Assembly (NCBI GenBank): GCA_030918015.1
Contig: JAUPTP010000116.1
Location: 1 to 7,079, forward strand
Length of the DNA stretch: 7,079 nucleotides
Direction: 5' to 3'
Source of the DNA: Pseudomonadota bacterium
Lineage (GTDB): Bacteria > Pseudomonadota > Gammaproteobacteria > Burkholderiales > Burkholderiaceae_C
Under the pieces are notes generated by a model, which worked only from the letters and a program-made list of their open reading frames with translations, had not been told where the DNA came from and searched no databases. Shown here one piece after another: positions 5,290-7,079 of this stretch (its first letter is position 1; the number at the start of each line of letters is the position of its first letter). A program made the position numbers and the translations under genes.

Positions 5290-7079
5290 TCACGCTTCCT
5301 CCTTCGTGCCGCTGCGCAGCGGCAGCGTGGCCAGGAAGGCCAGCTTGCCCAGGCCCAGCAGCTTCAGGCCGGCGCGGGCCGAGTCGGCGTCCAGGCGGGC
5401 CTGCATCGGCATGGTGCCGAAGCTCTTGCCCTTGATCACCAGCTCGTCGCCCACGCGGTCGATGGCCTCGACATGCATCAGCTCCTCGTTGGCGGGGCCA
5501 CGCAGCACCATGCCTTCCTTCTTGGCCGCGGCGATGACGCTCGGGTTGGCACTGTCCTGGCGGGCTCCGGCAGCCACGCTGCCAAAGTCCATGCCCAGTT
5601 CCTCGAACATCTTGATGGCGGTGGCACGGCCGGCACCGTAGACCCCGCCGCCCGGATGCTGGAAAGGCCCGGCCAGGTACAGGCGCTCCACGCCGGGCAC
5701 GGTGAACTGGCCCAGATCCTGGGTCGGGCGCGCGCCGGCGCTCTGGTGGAAGTAGGGCGCCACGCCGTGCAGGTCGCCGCGCATCATGCTGTTGGGGCTG
5801 GAGCGCTCCAGGTCCACGGGGCTGACGATGCTGCGGGCGATGATGTTGTCGCTGGTCAGGTTCTTGACGAACTTGCGGTAGTGCGCGAGCGAGAGGTCGC
5901 CGATCTCTTCCTTGAACTCGTCCCAGTGCTGGCCCGACCAGCGCTTGTCCGTGACGGTGTAGGGCGCGAAGGTGATGCCGTGGAACATGCCGGCGCCCGC
6001 GGGCACGCGGGTCTTGTCGCCGATGCTCTCGTCGCCGCCGGCGCACAGGCGGCGCTCGGTGATGAGGCCGCGCTTGAGCTCGTCGAAGTCGGCCAGCATC
6101 TCGTCGAGCCTGTCGGTGGCCATGAACTCCAGCATCGTGGCGTAGCCCACCTCCTCGCCGGCGTGGTACTGGCAGTTCTCCTTCAGGTCGTAGTGGCTGA
6201 CCATGATCGAGAACGGCGCGAGCTGGGTGCGCTCGGCTTTTTTGAGCACCGGCTCGGGTACGCCCTGCACGAACTTGCGCACCACATGCGGATGGATGGC
6301 GCCGATCACCGCGTCCTTGGCCAGGATCTGCTCGCCGTCGGTCATGCGCACGCCGGTGGCCCGGCCGCCCGAGGTGAGGATCTGCGCCACCTCGGCGTTG
6401 CAGCGCACTTCGCCGCCGTAGCTCTCGATGCAGCGCACCAGCGCTTCGGTCAGCTTGCCGCTGCCGCCGATCGGCTGGCTCACGCCATAGGTGTGGATGA
6501 TGCCGGGCATGAGCAGCACGCCCATGCCGGTGCCCAGCTCGTTGGGCGCCTGCAGGTTCTCGCTCACCAGGCGCAGCAGGTGGATCTTGATCTTGTCGGA
6601 CTCGTACAGATCGTTCACCAGGCTCAGGCAGTCGCGCATCATGTACTCGAGCATGAGGCGACCTTCGTCGCTGCGGTCCAGCATCGCCACCAGCTCGCCC
6701 AGCGGCGGCGGCGGGCTGTAGAGGCCGGGCATGAAGACCTTGAGGATGTCGGAACTCATCTTGACGAAGTTCCGGTAGGTCTCGGCGTCCTTGGGGCTGA
6801 CCTTGGCGAAGCACTCGCAGGTCTTGTCCAGATCCTTGTAGGTGCAGAGCACCGACTGGTCCGGGAAGATGGTGGCGTGCGGCACCGGGGAGTAGTGGTA
6901 CTTCAGACCGTGCTGCGAGAGCAGCCCCAGCTCGTCCTGGCGCAGCATGGGGTTGCCCTGGATCATGATGTGCACGCTGGAGTGCTCGTCATGCCAGTAG
7001 CCGGGCGTGTTGAGCTGCTGTGTGCTGACGCCCCCGCCCGGATGGGACTTGCGCTCCAGCACCAGCACCTTCTTGCCGG
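5290..7079 (-). CDS. FAD-dependent oxidoreductase, phytoene desaturase-like superfamily, 5'-truncated by the window edge
   Basis: At least 595 residues are visible. The frame stays open to the right edge, where it reads GKKVLVLERKSHPGGG, the second strand of an N-terminal FAD-binding Rossmann fold with its acidic end. The GxGxxG motif and true start (about 20-30 residues) must therefore lie outside; the in-frame GTG at 7068 is an internal Val. The C-terminal FAD motif is clear at 5596-5682: LYLAGPFQHPGGGVYGAG followed by RATAIKMFEEL. This pattern is shared with CrtI-type desaturases and related NAD(P)/FAD dehydrogenases. IGGSGKLTEALV in the middle matches their conserved GG..L segment. After the FAD motif there is an extra tail of about 100 residues containing VIKGKSFGTMPMQARLDA and a short hydrophobic helix near the end. 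The likely role is flavin-dependent dehydrogenation or desaturation of a hydrophobic substrate; the substrate is unknown. It is coupled to the epimerase-like gene by a 2-base gap. Confidence 0.92.
   Translation of the reverse strand, partial: GKKVLVLERKSHPGGGVSTQQLNTPGYWHDEHSSVHIMIQGNPMLRQDELGLLSQHGLKYHYSPVPHATIFPDQSVLCTYKDLDKTCECFAKVSPKDAETYRNFVKMSSDILKVFMPGLYSPPPPLGELVAMLDRSDEGRLMLEYMMRDCLSLVNDLYESDKIKIHLLRLVSENLQAPNELGTGMGVLLMPGIIHTYGVSQPIGGSGKLTEALVRCIESYGGEVRCNAEVAQILTSGGRATGVRMTDGEQILAKDAVIGAIHPHVVRKFVQGVPEPVLKKAERTQLAPFSIMVSHYDLKENCQYHAGEEVGYATMLEFMATDRLDEMLADFDELKRGLITERRLCAGGDESIGDKTRVPAGAGMFHGITFAPYTVTDKRWSGQHWDEFKEEIGDLSLAHYRKFVKNLTSDNIIARSIVSPVDLERSSPNSMMRGDLHGVAPYFHQSAGARPTQDLGQFTVPGVERLYLAGPFQHPGGGVYGAGRATAIKMFEELGMDFGSVAAGARQDSANPSVIAAAKKEGMVLRGPANEELMHVEAIDRVGDELVIKGKSFGTMPMQARLDADSARAGLKLLGLGKLAFLATLPLRSGTKEEA
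5298..5302 (-). promoter_or_regulatory. Shine-Dalgarno sequence of the epimerase-like gene, inside the upstream coding region
   Basis: GGAGG on the minus strand lies within the last codons (Lys-Glu-Glu-Ala) of the FAD oxidoreductase gene, 10 bases before the ATG at 5287. Ribosomes ending the upstream gene would uncover this site, which fits translational coupling of the two genes. Confidence 0.55.

Noticed and set aside
4271..5641. Plus-strand open frame of about 456 codons opposite the epimerase-like gene
   Set aside because: Antisense shadow: no motifs, biased composition, and it crosses the junction of two coupled minus-strand genes.
4319..6814. Minus-strand frame open for about 830 codons, suggesting a fusion protein ending in the epimerase
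   Set aside because: Only the part from 5287 onward shows conserved motifs. The upstream part is an out-of-frame reading of the FAD oxidoreductase, whose true frame is intact to 5290. The epimerase has its own Shine-Dalgarno sequence and ATG.
7066..7068. GTG as start codon of the FAD oxidoreductase
   Set aside because: The frame continues to the window edge as Gly-Lys-Lys before this Val, matching the second strand of the FAD-binding fold; the Rossmann glycines must lie further upstream, so this is an internal codon.
1..7079. Mobile elements, CRISPR arrays, tRNA or other RNA genes, toxin-antitoxin or defence genes
   Set aside because: No repeat arrays, transposase motifs, tRNA-like folds or defence-type domains were seen; coding density and composition are uniform along the window.

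Overview
The window is a GC-rich bacterial segment (clearly above 60% GC, strong G/C bias at third codon positions). It carries seven tightly packed genes, all on the minus strand, so transcription runs from high to low coordinates. Base composition, codon use and the gene families suggest a betaproteobacterium of the Burkholderiales type; this is inference, because there is no rRNA or other phylogenetic marker. No tRNA, rRNA, CRISPR array, insertion sequence or phage gene is visible.

Upstream block, in transcription order. A 5'-truncated FAD-dependent oxidoreductase of the phytoene-desaturase-like superfamily (7079-5290) has a tail of about 100 residues after its C-terminal FAD motif. It is followed after 2 bases by an extended-SDR NAD-dependent epimerase/dehydrogenase resembling D-erythronate dehydrogenase (5287-4319). 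A hairpin followed by a T-rich run (4318-4280) may end or attenuate this unit.

Downstream block. After a 156-base gap come a two-domain type I extradiol (VOC-fold) dioxygenase-like protein (4162-3230), a small Rieske [2Fe-2S] ferredoxin (3203-2844), an alpha/beta-hydrolase of the 2,6-dihydroxypseudooxynicotine-hydrolase-like C-C hydrolase type (2813-1650), a class A FAD aromatic monooxygenase (1633-497) and a classical SDR oxidoreductase cut by the left window edge (456-1). Gaps between these genes are 40 bases or fewer and most genes have a recognisable Shine-Dalgarno sequence, so this looks like a single operon.

Together the downstream genes read as a catabolic cassette for a cyclic, probably aromatic or heteroaromatic, compound: ring hydroxylation (FAD monooxygenase), extradiol ring opening (VOC protein, perhaps maintained by the Rieske protein), hydrolytic C-C cleavage (alpha/beta-hydrolase) and redox trimming (SDR, epimerase-like dehydrogenase, FAD dehydrogenase). 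The substrate cannot be read from the sequence. No regulator, transporter or oxygenase large subunit lies inside the window. The most interesting points are the unusual enzyme combination, the orphan Rieske protein next to a ring-cleaving enzyme, and the pairing of the hydrolase and monooxygenase, which recalls the lower part of the pyrrolidine-type nicotine pathway.
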